Assembly (NCBI GenBank): GCA_965217095.1
Contig: OZ244235.1
Location: forward strand, 5,332,001 to 5,396,000
Direction: 5' to 3'
Origin: CAYNZV01 sp965217095
Lineage (GTDB): Bacteria > Latescibacterota > UBA2968 > UBA8231
DNA length: 64,000 bases
A program made the translations under genes and the position numbers. This document shows positions 43,310-52,218 of the stretch, piece by piece; the stretch's first letter is position 1; the number at the start of each line of letters is the position of its first letter. The notes under the pieces were generated by a model, which searched no databases, was not told where the DNA came from, and saw only the letters and a program-made list of their open reading frames with translations.

Positions 43310-44218
43310 ATGCAACATCGACGTCTGGGAAGAAACGGACCGCACGTCCCCGTCCTGGGTTTGGGGGCATGGCCGTTCGGCGGGGGCATGGGAGACATTG
43401 ATGAAAAGGAGGTGACCGCCACTGTCCGTGGCGCTATCGACCGCGGCATCACTCTGATTGACACTGCAGAGTCATATCGCACAAGCCAGGAGCGCTTGGG
43501 GCACGCCCTCAAGGACGGTTACCGCCAGCGATGTTTTCTCGCCACCAAGGTAAGCTACGACTACTCACCTCAGGGGATAACCTCAGCGATGGAAGAGAGT
43601 TTGAGCAGGCTCCAGGTAGACTACGTGGACCTCTACCAAATCCATCAGTGGCAACCCAAATACCCGATCGAAGCAAGCCTGGAAACGATGCTGCGGCTGC
43701 AGGAAGAAGGTAAGACGCGTTTCATCGGTGTCTCCAACTTCGATGTGTCCCAACTATCCAAAGCGGGAAGCATGGCACCCATCGCTTCGGTGCAGCCCGA
43801 ATATAGTATGTTCCAGCGCCGCATCGAGAGCGAGGTCGTTCCCCACTGCGAGCGCGAGGGGATAGGCATTCTCGCGTACAGTCCCCTCTCTAAAGGACTG
43901 CTGTCCGGACGCTTTCGGCCCGATCACGTTTTCCCGGAGACAGACGAGCGGACGTCGCGTCCTCGTTTCCAGCCCGAGGTGTTTGGTCGTTATCTCGCGG
44001 TAGTCGACCGTTTGAAGGAGGTGGCAGCATCCAAAGAGGTAAGTCTGGTGCAGCTAGCCATAGCCTGGGTCCTGCGGCTTCCCGCGCTCACCACCGTTCT
44101 CGTTGGCGCCAAGAATCAAAATCAGGTCCAGGAGCATTTGGGTGCCGTAGATCTCGAACTCAGCCCCGACGAAATCCACCGTATCGACGAGATTCTGCAG
44201 TCGGCACCTGAGAGCTAG
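43310..44218 (+). CDS. Aldo/keto reductase
   Basis: The 302-aa (beta/alpha)8 NADPH-dependent oxidoreductase has all four catalytic residues of the family: Asp51 (DTAESY), Tyr56, Lys80 (ATKVSYD) and His112 (IHQW). The VQPEYSMFQRRIESEV and IGILAYSPLSKGLLSG blocks are characteristic, and VLVGAKNQNQVQEH binds the cofactor phosphate. AAGGAGTCC stands eight bases before the ATG. It is convergent with the aldo/keto reductase at 44221 with only two bases between the stops. The two are diverged and may act on different aldoses. Confidence 0.92.
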   Translation: MQHRRLGRNGPHVPVLGLGAWPFGGGMGDIDEKEVTATVRGAIDRGITLIDTAESYRTSQERLGHALKDGYRQRCFLATKVSYDYSPQGITSAMEESLSRLQVDYVDLYQIHQWQPKYPIEASLETMLRLQEEGKTRFIGVSNFDVSQLSKAGSMAPIASVQPEYSMFQRRIESEVVPHCEREGIGILAYSPLSKGLLSGRFRPDHVFPETDERTSRPRFQPEVFGRYLAVVDRLKEVAASKEVSLVQLAIAWVLRLPALTTVLVGAKNQNQVQEHLGAVDLELSPDEIHRIDEILQSAPES

Positions 44219-44220
44219 TC

Positions 44221-45129
44221 TCAAGCGTCGGTGCTGTCGGGCTCTTCGCCCATCTGCGTCAGGCGGTCCTTCGCCTCGTCATAAACCGCTTGCGGCAGTG
44301 GCCCGGCCAGGGCGGCGGCGATATTGGCGCGAAGGTGGTCCCCATGCGTCGTGCCCACGATCGTCGTTTGGCAGGCCGGGTGAGTGAGCGTGAAGCGCAA
44401 CACGAACTCGTAGCGGTTCATGTCGCCGGCCACTTCGTTCAGCCCTGCACGTTCCCACATATCCCAGCGCGCTTGGTTGCGGCCGCCCTGCGCCAGGCCA
44501 CCGCGAACTATCATACCTGCGTTCCCATCCGCCACCTGCTGAATCATCCGTTCGTGGGTGCGTTCGAGTGCCGAATACGGTACCTGGAATGCGTCGAAGG
44601 CGCCGGTCTGGGCAAAGCTCATCAAATGCGGCGTGGTGGAGGAGACGCCGATAAAACGCGCCATACCGGACTCCTTGATCTCCTCGAGCACCTCTACCAG
44701 TTTCCCTGCTTCTACCTCTTCGACCGAGGGATTGTGCATCTGCAGCAGGTCGACGTAATCGGTCTTCATCCGTGCAAGGCTCTCATCGACATTGCGTCTT
44801 ACCCGGTCGGCCGTCCACACATGCCCCGGTTCCTGTGGTGCCCCATCGGCATCGATGTTGCAGCCGCATTTGGTTGCCAGATAATACTCCTCGCGGCGGT
44901 GGCTGATGAACCGCCCGATGCGCTCCTCGCTCTCGCCATAGTCGGGTGCGGTGTCGATGAAGTTGATACCGGCGTCGAGCACCGCATGCAGCATCGTTTC
45001 AGCCTCGGCGTCCCCGAAGTTATCCTCTGGTCGCAGATGCAGGGCGGTTCCGAAACCCAGCTGGGTTACCTCGAGTCCGGTGCGCCCAAGGGTGCGTTTC
45101 GGCAGTTCCATTTCGAGTTGTTCTCCCAT
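44221..45129 (-). CDS. Aldo/keto reductase
   Basis: This 302-aa member has Asp59 (IDTAPDYG), Tyr64, Lys87 (LATKCGC) and His132 (LQMHNPS). IVRGGLAQGG near 208-217 and TIVGTTHGDHLRAN follow. It differs from the neighbouring AKR in N-terminal length and in the CGCNID loop; an ATG six codons inside is an alternative start (GGAG lies twelve bases upstream). The stop is two bases from the convergent AKR, and the start is 43 bp behind the frameshifted receiver domain, so both may share one transcript. Confidence 0.92.
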   Translation of the reverse strand: MGEQLEMELPKRTLGRTGLEVTQLGFGTALHLRPEDNFGDAEAETMLHAVLDAGINFIDTAPDYGESEERIGRFISHRREEYYLATKCGCNIDADGAPQEPGHVWTADRVRRNVDESLARMKTDYVDLLQMHNPSVEEVEAGKLVEVLEEIKESGMARFIGVSSTTPHLMSFAQTGAFDAFQVPYSALERTHERMIQQVADGNAGMIVRGGLAQGGRNQARWDMWERAGLNEVAGDMNRYEFVLRFTLTHPACQTTIVGTTHGDHLRANIAAALAGPLPQAVYDEAKDRLTQMGEEPDSTDA

Positions 45130-45172
45130 CGCAGTGGCCAGGCGCCGTGGCGTCAGCGGAGCGGCAGCAGGA

Positions 45173-45560
45173 TCAGGCGAGGGCGCCGCCGACGGTCTCG
45201 ACGAACTCCGCCATTTTGAACGGCTTGCGGAAGGTGTAGTCGGCGCCCTTCTCTTTCGCCAGTTCCAGGCAGTCTCTCCCGGCCACGGTGGTGCCTCCGC
45301 AGATGGCGATGATGGGGGTCTTGGGGTAGCCGTTCTTCAGCCGTTGGATGGCTTCGATACCGCTGAGGTCGGGCATAAAGATATCCATGATGATCAGATC
45401 GGGCCGGGTTGGCGCGTTGCAGGGCAACTCCTTGTTTGCCGCTCTGTGCCGACGTCACCTCGTACCCGGCATGCGTCAAGATCTGGGTGAGCACCTGGAC
45501 TGCTCCCTCCTCGTCGTCGATCACGAGAATTTTGGCTGGCGACTGGGTATCGCGACTCAT
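45173..45560 (-). pseudogene. Single-domain response regulator (receiver), frameshifted
   Basis: The N-terminal frame reads ILVIDDEEGAVQVLTQILTHAGYEV (acidic pair Asp-Asp). From residue 50 the sequence continues in a second frame: RPDLIIMDIFMPDLSGIEAI (phospho-acceptor Asp), TPIIAICGG and FRKPFKMAEFVETVGG (Lys). The two parts together make one 128-aa CheY-like domain if one C is removed from a CCC run (plus strand 45406-45408). The receiver has no output domain. As read it stops early; a correct base call would restore a working protein. The partner kinase is not in the window. Confidence 0.88.
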
Positions 45561-45661
45561 CAGTTCCTATTCTGCTGCGATATTAGATAGCTGATTCGGG
45601 CTGCGGCATGCGGATATAAACGCCAAAATCTACACGGCGTCAATCAGCGCAGCATGTCAAG

Positions 45662-46931
45662 TTACGACTCCTTCTTAGAACGTGCGACAACCGCCCAGGC
45701 GACCACGGTCTCGGCCGTGAGGCTGATGAGCACAGCGGCCGAGCCCATGGCCGCGCCGTAGATCGACCACACGGGGAGCGCAACCAGCGCCGCGACGTTG
45801 ACAAGCACCCGGGTGAGGGCACTGGGTAACAGGGCGCCCGTGCGCCGCTCGACCAGTGCCTGGCCGTAAACGTAACTGCGGACCATCAGGGTGAGCGGCA
45901 TAAAGGAATAGACGAACAACGGAACGCGGCAGGCTGCAGCGACCTCGGGTTCGACGGCGATCAACGTCGCAAGGATGAAATCGCGCGCTGGTGTCCAGAA
46001 CAGCACAGCCATCAAACCGAATGCCGCCAGTCCACAACAACCGAAGAACCGACGAACGGCTGCTTTGTTGTTTGGGATATCTCTGAATGCGGGGAGGATC
46101 ACGCGCATCTCGTTGACCCAGCCGCAGGTCATGTTGGCGAGGGATTCGGCGACCACGATGGCAGCGAGGGCAATCTCCGACCCTGGTCCCCGAGCGATAA
46201 AGAGATTAATGGTCGGTCTGCTGGCGGACCAGGCCGTATTGATTACCACCAGCGGCCAGTAGAACGAAACCGCTGGGCGTTCCGCTGCGTTCCTCCAACT
46301 GTGGGTGCACGAGGCGGAAATAAGCCCACAGAACAACAACCGCTTCGACGGCATACCCGCTGTACGCCACCAACACAGGCAGCAGGATCGGCCGCTGTTG
46401 GATCGCGTCCAGGGGCAAGAGAGCAAAAACGGCGATGATGCTGGCCCCAATCCTCACCATGGTGGCCCCGCTTACCGATGTCGTTCGGCGATGCCTCAAC
46501 AACAGCCCTAGGAAATAGCGGAGAAAGGTGTCCAGTGCAGCGAGGGGTATCAGGCAGAGGATCGCGAAACGCGCTTCTCTGCTGAGACTCGGCCGCAGGT
46601 TGTGGATATCCTCGACGATCCAAACACCAACGGGAGTCGCCGCTACGATCAAGAGTATGGAGGCGACCACTGCCCACAAAACAAGAAGGAACCATTGATT
46701 CTTGCGACGGGAGTATTGGTCATTCGTGAGTACAAGACCCAACTGGCCGCACTGGTGCAACGGGGTCGACAGGAAAGATATGAGCCCGAGCGCTAGCCCG
46801 TACGCCGCGAGGGTTTCGACGGCATTGGGCATCCGCGCCATGCCGCCATTCAGGAACTGCGCTCCGACCTCGTGGACAACGGGAATCACCGCCAGCGGCG
46901 CTAGAAACAGGACCAGTTGGCGGTAGATCAT
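45662..46931 (-). pseudogene. MATE/Wzx-like membrane exporter, frameshifted
   Basis: The upstream frame (start 46931) reads MIYRQLVLFLAPLAVIPVVHEV and several membrane helices up to RLVHPQLEER. The downstream frame continues with FYWPLVVINTAWSASRPTINLFIARG and more helices to RSKKES at 45662. A single extra base between about 46260 and 46305 joins them into a 422-codon protein with roughly twelve helices. The product looks like a polysaccharide flippase or MATE-type transporter. It is 85 bp downstream of the SDR gene at 47017. As the frame stands, both parts are incomplete and probably inactive. Confidence 0.8.
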
Positions 46932-47016
46932 TAGTATAAGAGGCGGTCGGTCCTACACGATTCTGCGGATTGGGATGTAGCGGCGCCCATGGTAGGTGAA
47001 GTCCGAGGGTTTATGA

Positions 47017-47835
47017 TTACACGCCGCAGAATGCCGAAAAACCACCGTCGATGGGCACGATCGCCCCGGTGACAAAGCTCGCCTGGTCCGAAAAGAGCCA
47101 CAGCGCGGCGCCGACAACCTCGGGAGGCGAGCCGAAGCGCGCCATGGGGACATTGTCGATCACGGTTTCGCCGCGTTTGGTCAGCTGGCCGGTTTTCTCG
47201 TCAGTGAGCAAAAAGCGATTCTGCTCGGTGATCATGAAACCGGGAGCGACGGCGTTGACGCGGATTTTGGGTGCGTAGGTAGCGGCCATGTGCACGGCCA
47301 GCCAGCGAGTGAAGCTGTCAGCTGCGGCCTTGCCGTTGGAATACGCCAAGGCTCTCGAGAGGGGCAACCCACCGCCGATGGAGGTGATGTTGACGACGGC
47401 ACCTTCGCCTTTGTCAGCGAAAACGCGGCCGACAGCCTGCGAGGGGATCACCGCGCTCAGGTAGTTGAGATCCATCACATTTCTGACCGCCTCCGGATCG
47501 ATGTCGAAGAATTCGAGCTCGGGGGTAGTGGTGGTGGTCGGGTGGCTGCCGCCGGCGCCGTTGAGCAGGAAGTCGATGGTGCCGAAGTGGTCGAGGGTTT
47601 TTGCGAGCGCCTGGGCGACGCTCGGTTTGTCGACGGCGTTGCATTCAACGGGTAGCACCTGGTCGGGAAACTCCTGGTTTATGTCTTCGGCTTTAGCGCG
47701 GGCGGCGTCGAGAGAGATGTCCCAGATCGCCACCTGCGCGCCGGAGCGGGCGAGACCGCGGGCGATTTCCCCGCCAATCGCGCCGCCGGCGCCCGTCGCC
47801 ACGGCCTTCTTTCCGGTGAAATCAAAAGTCGTCAA
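47017..47835 (-). CDS. SDR, D-mannonate oxidoreductase-like
   Basis: The 272-aa SDR has TGAGGAIG at 14-21, NGAG at 92-95, Ser152 and the YSNGK pair (Tyr165, Lys169). The terminal ARFGSPPEVVGAALWLFSDQASFVTGAIVPIDGGFSAFCGV is characteristic of the SDR-type fructuronate reductase/D-mannonate oxidoreductase group, which interconverts D-mannonate and D-fructuronate in uronate breakdown. The start is TTG with AGGAGG eleven bases upstream. It is divergent from the PQQ-propeller gene at 48077. The uronate connection fits the alginate-type porin. Confidence 0.85.
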   Translation of the reverse strand: MTTFDFTGKKAVATGAGGAIGGEIARGLARSGAQVAIWDISLDAARAKAEDINQEFPDQVLPVECNAVDKPSVAQALAKTLDHFGTIDFLLNGAGGSHPTTTTTPELEFFDIDPEAVRNVMDLNYLSAVIPSQAVGRVFADKGEGAVVNITSIGGGLPLSRALAYSNGKAAADSFTRWLAVHMAATYAPKIRVNAVAPGFMITEQNRFLLTDEKTGQLTKRGETVIDNVPMARFGSPPEVVGAALWLFSDQASFVTGAIVPIDGGFSAFCGV

Positions 47836-48076
47836 CGTTCCTAGCCTCCTGCGACGCCTTCAGCTAAATGGACCCGTCGCTTTCACCGAACCTACAAAGA
47901 TTTCCCGCGGAAGGAAGCTCTTCAGGCGTGCATGCATACGCTGGGTCCGACCCCTTCCAACAGGGACATACCGTTCGTTCGAGTCTTTCATATCTTTCCC
48001 TACCTTACGAACGCGCGAAAAATCAACGCGCCGGCGCTATGGTCGAGAGGATTTATCCAAGCGAAAGGAAAATCCG

Positions 48077-49348
48077 ATGATGAGAAACCTGCTAGCGATC
48101 TCTTTCATTGTCATAATTTCAGCATCCGTCCAAGCTGAGCAAGCTCAATGGCCCTCCTTGCGGGGACCGAACTACGACGGGCTGGTCCATCAGGGCAATC
48201 CCCCCGTCGAATGGAGCGAGACCAAGAATGTCCGCTGGAAGACGGCGATCCCGGGGGCCGGTCACGCCTCACCGGTGTTATGGGGCGACTACCTCTACGT
48301 GCAGACGGCCGTGGAGGTTCCGGTCGACGGCTTGTTCGGCGACCCGCAGTATCAGTACAAGCTGCTGGCTGTCCACAGAAACAGCGGGAAGATCGCTTGG
48401 GAAAAGACCGTCCGCCAAGCCCTGCCGATCGAAGATTCCCATCATCGGACTGCGACGTTTGCTTCCAACACCGGGATCACCGACGGCGAACACCTGTATG
48501 CTTTCTTCGGATCGCAGGGTCTTTACTGCTTTGACTTCGAAGGCAGCTTGAAGTGGGAGAAAGATCTCGGCGACATGACGACGCGGAACAGTTTTGGAGA
48601 AGGCAGCTCGCTGGCCCTGCAAGGGACCACCCTGGTGATCAATTGGGATCACGAAGGAGATTCGTTCATCGTCGCGCTCGACAAACGGTCCGGAAAGAAG
48701 CTGTGGCGCCACGAGCGGAACGAACCGACCTCGTGGTCCACGCCGCTAATCGTGGAGTTCGATGGGACGTACCAGGTGATCGTCAGTGCCTCAGGGAAAA
48801 CTAGGAGCTACGATCTGACAACGGGAGAGGTGATTTGGGAATGTTCCGGTCTGGGTACGAACGTCGTGCCTACGCCGCTGTTCCGGGATGGCGTGGTATA
48901 TGTCGCCAGCGGCCACCGCAGCCCGGCGATGCAGGCCATCCAGCTGGACAAAGCGAAGGGGGATATCACCGGCTCCGACGCTGTTCTGTGGACCATCGAC
49001 CAGAACACGCCGTATGTCTCATCGCCCCTGCTCTACGGCGACCGCCTGTTCATGATCAAGAACCGCAACGCGATCCTGTCGTGTTACGATCCTTCAACCG
49101 GTGCGATCGTGTATGGGCCCGAGCGGCTCGAAGGGATGGGATCCATCTTTTCTTCGCTGGTCGGCGTCGACAATCGAATCTACATCTCCGATCTCGACGG
49201 GTCCACTCTGGTCGTCAAGAACTCGTCGAAGTTCGAGACGCTGGCGACAAATGTTCTGGATGAGGGAACGGCGGCTTCGCTGATCGTCGCCAGGGACGCG
49301 ATATATCTCCGGGGAACTCAGCACCTGTACTGCATCGCGGCCAACTAG
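48077..49348 (+). CDS. Exported PQQ/BamB-like beta-propeller protein
   Basis: The 423-aa protein has a signal peptide (residues 1-20, NLLAISFIVIISASVQA). An eight-bladed-type repeat follows: WPSLRGPNYDGLVHQGNPPVEWSETKNVRWKTAIPGAGHASPVLWGDYLYV, LAVHRNSGKIAWEKTV, VALDKRSGKKLWRHERNEPTSWSTPLIV, YDLTTGEVIWECSGLG. It is secreted or periplasmic. PQQ-like propellers in this group are common in Planctomycetes and related phyla; I cannot tell enzyme from scaffold. AAAGGAAA precedes the ATG at 48077. The frame is open much further upstream, but that part overlaps the divergent SDR and is not homologous. Confidence 0.85.
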   Translation: MMRNLLAISFIVIISASVQAEQAQWPSLRGPNYDGLVHQGNPPVEWSETKNVRWKTAIPGAGHASPVLWGDYLYVQTAVEVPVDGLFGDPQYQYKLLAVHRNSGKIAWEKTVRQALPIEDSHHRTATFASNTGITDGEHLYAFFGSQGLYCFDFEGSLKWEKDLGDMTTRNSFGEGSSLALQGTTLVINWDHEGDSFIVALDKRSGKKLWRHERNEPTSWSTPLIVEFDGTYQVIVSASGKTRSYDLTTGEVIWECSGLGTNVVPTPLFRDGVVYVASGHRSPAMQAIQLDKAKGDITGSDAVLWTIDQNTPYVSSPLLYGDRLFMIKNRNAILSCYDPSTGAIVYGPERLEGMGSIFSSLVGVDNRIYISDLDGSTLVVKNSSKFETLATNVLDEGTAASLIVARDAIYLRGTQHLYCIAAN

Positions 49349-49382
49349 GTGACGGTCGGAACCTGCTCGATCTGTTCGAGTT

Positions 49383-50984
49383 TCATTCGAGCGGATCGAA
49401 GAAGGTCAGGTCGGCGCCGAAGTTGTCCATCGCCTCGACCGAGTCGCCGCGCAGCTGCACGCGAACGTCGCGCGAGCGGTGATGGAGGAGGAGATCACTG
49501 GTGGGGAGGTCATAAGGGAGTTCGAGTTTGTGGCCAATGGGGAGATCCGGGATAAAGAGATACTCGCCGACGATCTGCGACCCATCGACTGATCGAGTGA
49601 GCTGTCTCAAGTCCACCCACGATGGGATTCGCACCCAGAGTGGCCCCGGCCGCTTGAGCGTGACGGCAAAGTGCTTGTGGGTGTAACGCGATTCGACGGC
49701 GAGGGCATCTGTTTCGTGGTCGAACAACAGATGGATATGATGGCCCGTGTGGTCGAAACGCGAGATGTCGCGAAACGCTTCACACAGAGACCCGACGCCA
49801 CCACCGACGATGTCCATATTGAACTTGACCTCCGGACAACCGACTGGCTCGTGGCCGTAGGGTGCGGGGAAACCGAAAGCGCCCTCATGGCGGGCGGCCA
49901 CGTCGCGCAGGCCATCGATATGGTCCGGGTTCTCCGGATCGACGATGAACTCGATGTCCCGGAGCTGGGAGGGCAGGAGATGGCTGCGAAGGATTCGCTC
50001 GGCGTCTTCGAAGTAACGCGTGTAACCAAAGCGGCCCAGGATCAGCGCAGTCTCGACGATGTCGCCGGTGTTGTTGATCTCGCCGCGGTCCAGGAAACCG
50101 TCCTCCTGGCTGTCTCCGCTGTTTTCGATGACCCAACCCAACGGATCGGAAATCCTCTTGAGCCCGTTGTCGTAGAAGGCTCGCACGCGCGCAATCAGGG
50201 AGGAGTCGCGGGTCAATTCCGCCAGTTGCGCGAGGGAAGACATAATGCATGTGGTCGAATGTGTGTGGGTGCCGTGGACGTCGCGGTCGTACTCTCCGTC
50301 CTCGACGAAGGTGTCGACAAGGAGCCGTTCCTTGATCAGGAGGGCCAGGTCGAGAGCCGCAGGAGATGACGTGGCGCGATAATACTTCACGAGCGGACCG
50401 ATGATTCGTGGAAGACCGAAAACCAGGTTAGGCGCGAAGAGTTCGACGCCATAACCCTTGCAGGCGCCAACATCCCACCCCCTCTCGGGCGACCACAGCT
50501 CGAAGACGGAAGCGATACAAGCCTCGGCAAGCTCGCGGGCCCGATTATCCTGACGATATTTAACCAACGCGTACAGAGCATGCATCCCCTCGCGCAGGTT
50601 GTGGGTGAGATAGTAGGCGAGCGGTCCGTCGATGGTCTTCCGATTTAATGGTACGGGGAGCGCTCCGCTGAAAGAGAAGTAGACTGCTTCAGCATGTTTG
50701 CGGACGGCGGATTCGTCGAGCGCAAGACCGATCGCATCTTCCGCATTCAGCAGCGCGTTTAGATGCCGTCCCGGTACATGAGATTCACTGTGGGCTGCGC
50801 TGAAACTCAACTCGGCCATTGGGCGGACGATAGATCCGAAGAACGGGATGTCGTTGTCGTCCACGTTGAAGATGCTTTGCATTGTCTGACACCCAAGACA
50901 GATGGCGCCGGCGATGTCGGTGGTGTTGACATCCGTGAGCTGTCCGTAGAACGGGGGCATGGGCACAAGATCCAGTTTCGTCAA
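49383..50984 (-). CDS. GH127/beta-L-arabinofuranosidase-like protein
   Basis: The 533-aa protein resembles the (alpha/alpha)6-barrel plus beta-sandwich layout of GH127. It has SRPMAELSFSAAHSESHVPGRHLNALL near 50-80, a helical barrel with HTHSTTCIMSSLAQLAEL, GDSQEDGFLDRGEINNTGDIVETALILGRFGY, then HKHFAVTLKRPGPLWVRIPSW. The usual Cys nucleophile region could be VGCPEVKFNMDIVGGG near 380-395. The zinc-cysteine motif is not all visible. The gene is convergent with the PQQ-propeller gene and divergent from the polysaccharide cluster. Sugar specificity is not readable. Confidence 0.72.
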   Translation of the reverse strand: MTKLDLVPMPPFYGQLTDVNTTDIAGAICLGCQTMQSIFNVDDNDIPFFGSIVRPMAELSFSAAHSESHVPGRHLNALLNAEDAIGLALDESAVRKHAEAVYFSFSGALPVPLNRKTIDGPLAYYLTHNLREGMHALYALVKYRQDNRARELAEACIASVFELWSPERGWDVGACKGYGVELFAPNLVFGLPRIIGPLVKYYRATSSPAALDLALLIKERLLVDTFVEDGEYDRDVHGTHTHSTTCIMSSLAQLAELTRDSSLIARVRAFYDNGLKRISDPLGWVIENSGDSQEDGFLDRGEINNTGDIVETALILGRFGYTRYFEDAERILRSHLLPSQLRDIEFIVDPENPDHIDGLRDVAARHEGAFGFPAPYGHEPVGCPEVKFNMDIVGGGVGSLCEAFRDISRFDHTGHHIHLLFDHETDALAVESRYTHKHFAVTLKRPGPLWVRIPSWVDLRQLTRSVDGSQIVGEYLFIPDLPIGHKLELPYDLPTSDLLLHHRSRDVRVQLRGDSVEAMDNFGADLTFFDPLE

Positions 50985-51217
50985 GTGACTAATGGGTAGA
51001 ATGACCGAGTATCGGTACTGGGGTCAAGGTCTCTCTGTTGCTTGGCCTCACATCAGCAAATAACTATACTGTGATTGTAACACTTCAATCGAGCCTCGTT
51101 AAACTCGATGCCATGATCATGGCAAGATACTCCGCTTACGCCACTTCGCTTAATATCGTAGCCGGTGCAGCATGGCTGAGTTCTCACTCCTGAAGTTGCC
51201 TAATCGGGAATAAGGTC

Positions 51218-52156
51218 ATGAAACCCGGTCTCGAAAACACCCCGTACCGAGAGATTCAATCTGAAGGGCCCACCCCGACGGGTACCCGTCCACGTTTTAC
51301 CGTTATCGTTCCAGTTTACAATGAAGAAGAGGCTCTAGCTGAAGCCATTGTTGAACTTCGCCGTACTCTTGCTTCGGAGGAAAACTACGAACTCATCGTT
51401 GTGAACGATGGTTCAACTGACCGGTCTGCTGAAATCCTAAGTGCACTTAGCGCCACCGATCGTGAGCTCATCGTCGCAGATCATGACAGCAACTCTGGAT
51501 ACGGCTCCGCATTGAAGACGGGGATCAGACTGGCGAAAGCGGACCTGATTGTGATTACCGACGCCGATGGAACCTATCCGAATGCTAGGATCGGCGAGCT
51601 GGTTTCACTCATGGACCGATACGAAATGGTCGTTGGTTCCCGTACCGCTAATGATGCTGAGTACCCGCTAATACGGAAGATTCCAAAACTGTTCCTCAAG
51701 GCTTACGCTTCTTGGATCGCGGGGCGAGACATCCCCGATCTAAATTCTGGCATGCGGGTCTTTCGTCGTGATTTGGCCGAGCGATTCCTCCACATGTTGC
51801 CAGACAGCTTCAGCTTCACAACTACCATTACATTGGCGCATCTCACGAACAGGTACCGCGTGCATTTCTTGCCAATCGGTTACAAGGTTCGGAAAGGGAG
51901 ATCCAAAATCAAACCGATTCGCGACACGATGCGATTCGTCCAGTTGATAGCACGCATGGGTATGTATTTCGCTCCGCTTCGCGTTCTCTCGCCATTCATC
52001 ATTCTGATGCTTATCGCGTTTCTCTTGTCGTTGGGATATGATGTTCTGGTGCTACGAAATTTGACCGATAAGACAATCATGTTCCTACTGTTTGGAATGA
52101 CCACTGCTCTGTTCGCACTTCTCGCGGATATGATCGACAAGCGGAGCAGATGGTGA
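51218..52156 (+). CDS. Family 2 glycosyltransferase with C-terminal membrane helices
   Basis: The 312-aa protein has VPVYNEE at 31-37, VNDGSTD at 62-68 and DADG at 115-118 (the metal-binding DxD equivalent), typical of GT2 dolichol/undecaprenyl-phosphate sugar transferases. LNSGMRVFRR follows. Two hydrophobic segments near 251-273 and 284-305 place it in the membrane. It probably makes an undecaprenyl-phosphate-linked sugar for the next gene. The ATG is preceded by AAGG. The next start is 62 bp away. Confidence 0.9.
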   Translation: MKPGLENTPYREIQSEGPTPTGTRPRFTVIVPVYNEEEALAEAIVELRRTLASEENYELIVVNDGSTDRSAEILSALSATDRELIVADHDSNSGYGSALKTGIRLAKADLIVITDADGTYPNARIGELVSLMDRYEMVVGSRTANDAEYPLIRKIPKLFLKAYASWIAGRDIPDLNSGMRVFRRDLAERFLHMLPDSFSFTTTITLAHLTNRYRVHFLPIGYKVRKGRSKIKPIRDTMRFVQLIARMGMYFAPLRVLSPFIILMLIAFLLSLGYDVLVLRNLTDKTIMFLLFGMTTALFALLADMIDKRSRW

Positions 52157-52218
52157 GCACGTACCACACTAATTGAACGGTATGATCAACAGAAGTAGGA
52201 AAGGAACCGCGTAGGGTT

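Noticed and set aside
47465..48076. Long upstream extension of the PQQ-propeller frame
   Set aside because: It overlaps the opposite-strand SDR gene and precedes the signal peptide; ATG 48077 with AAAGGAAA is the better start.
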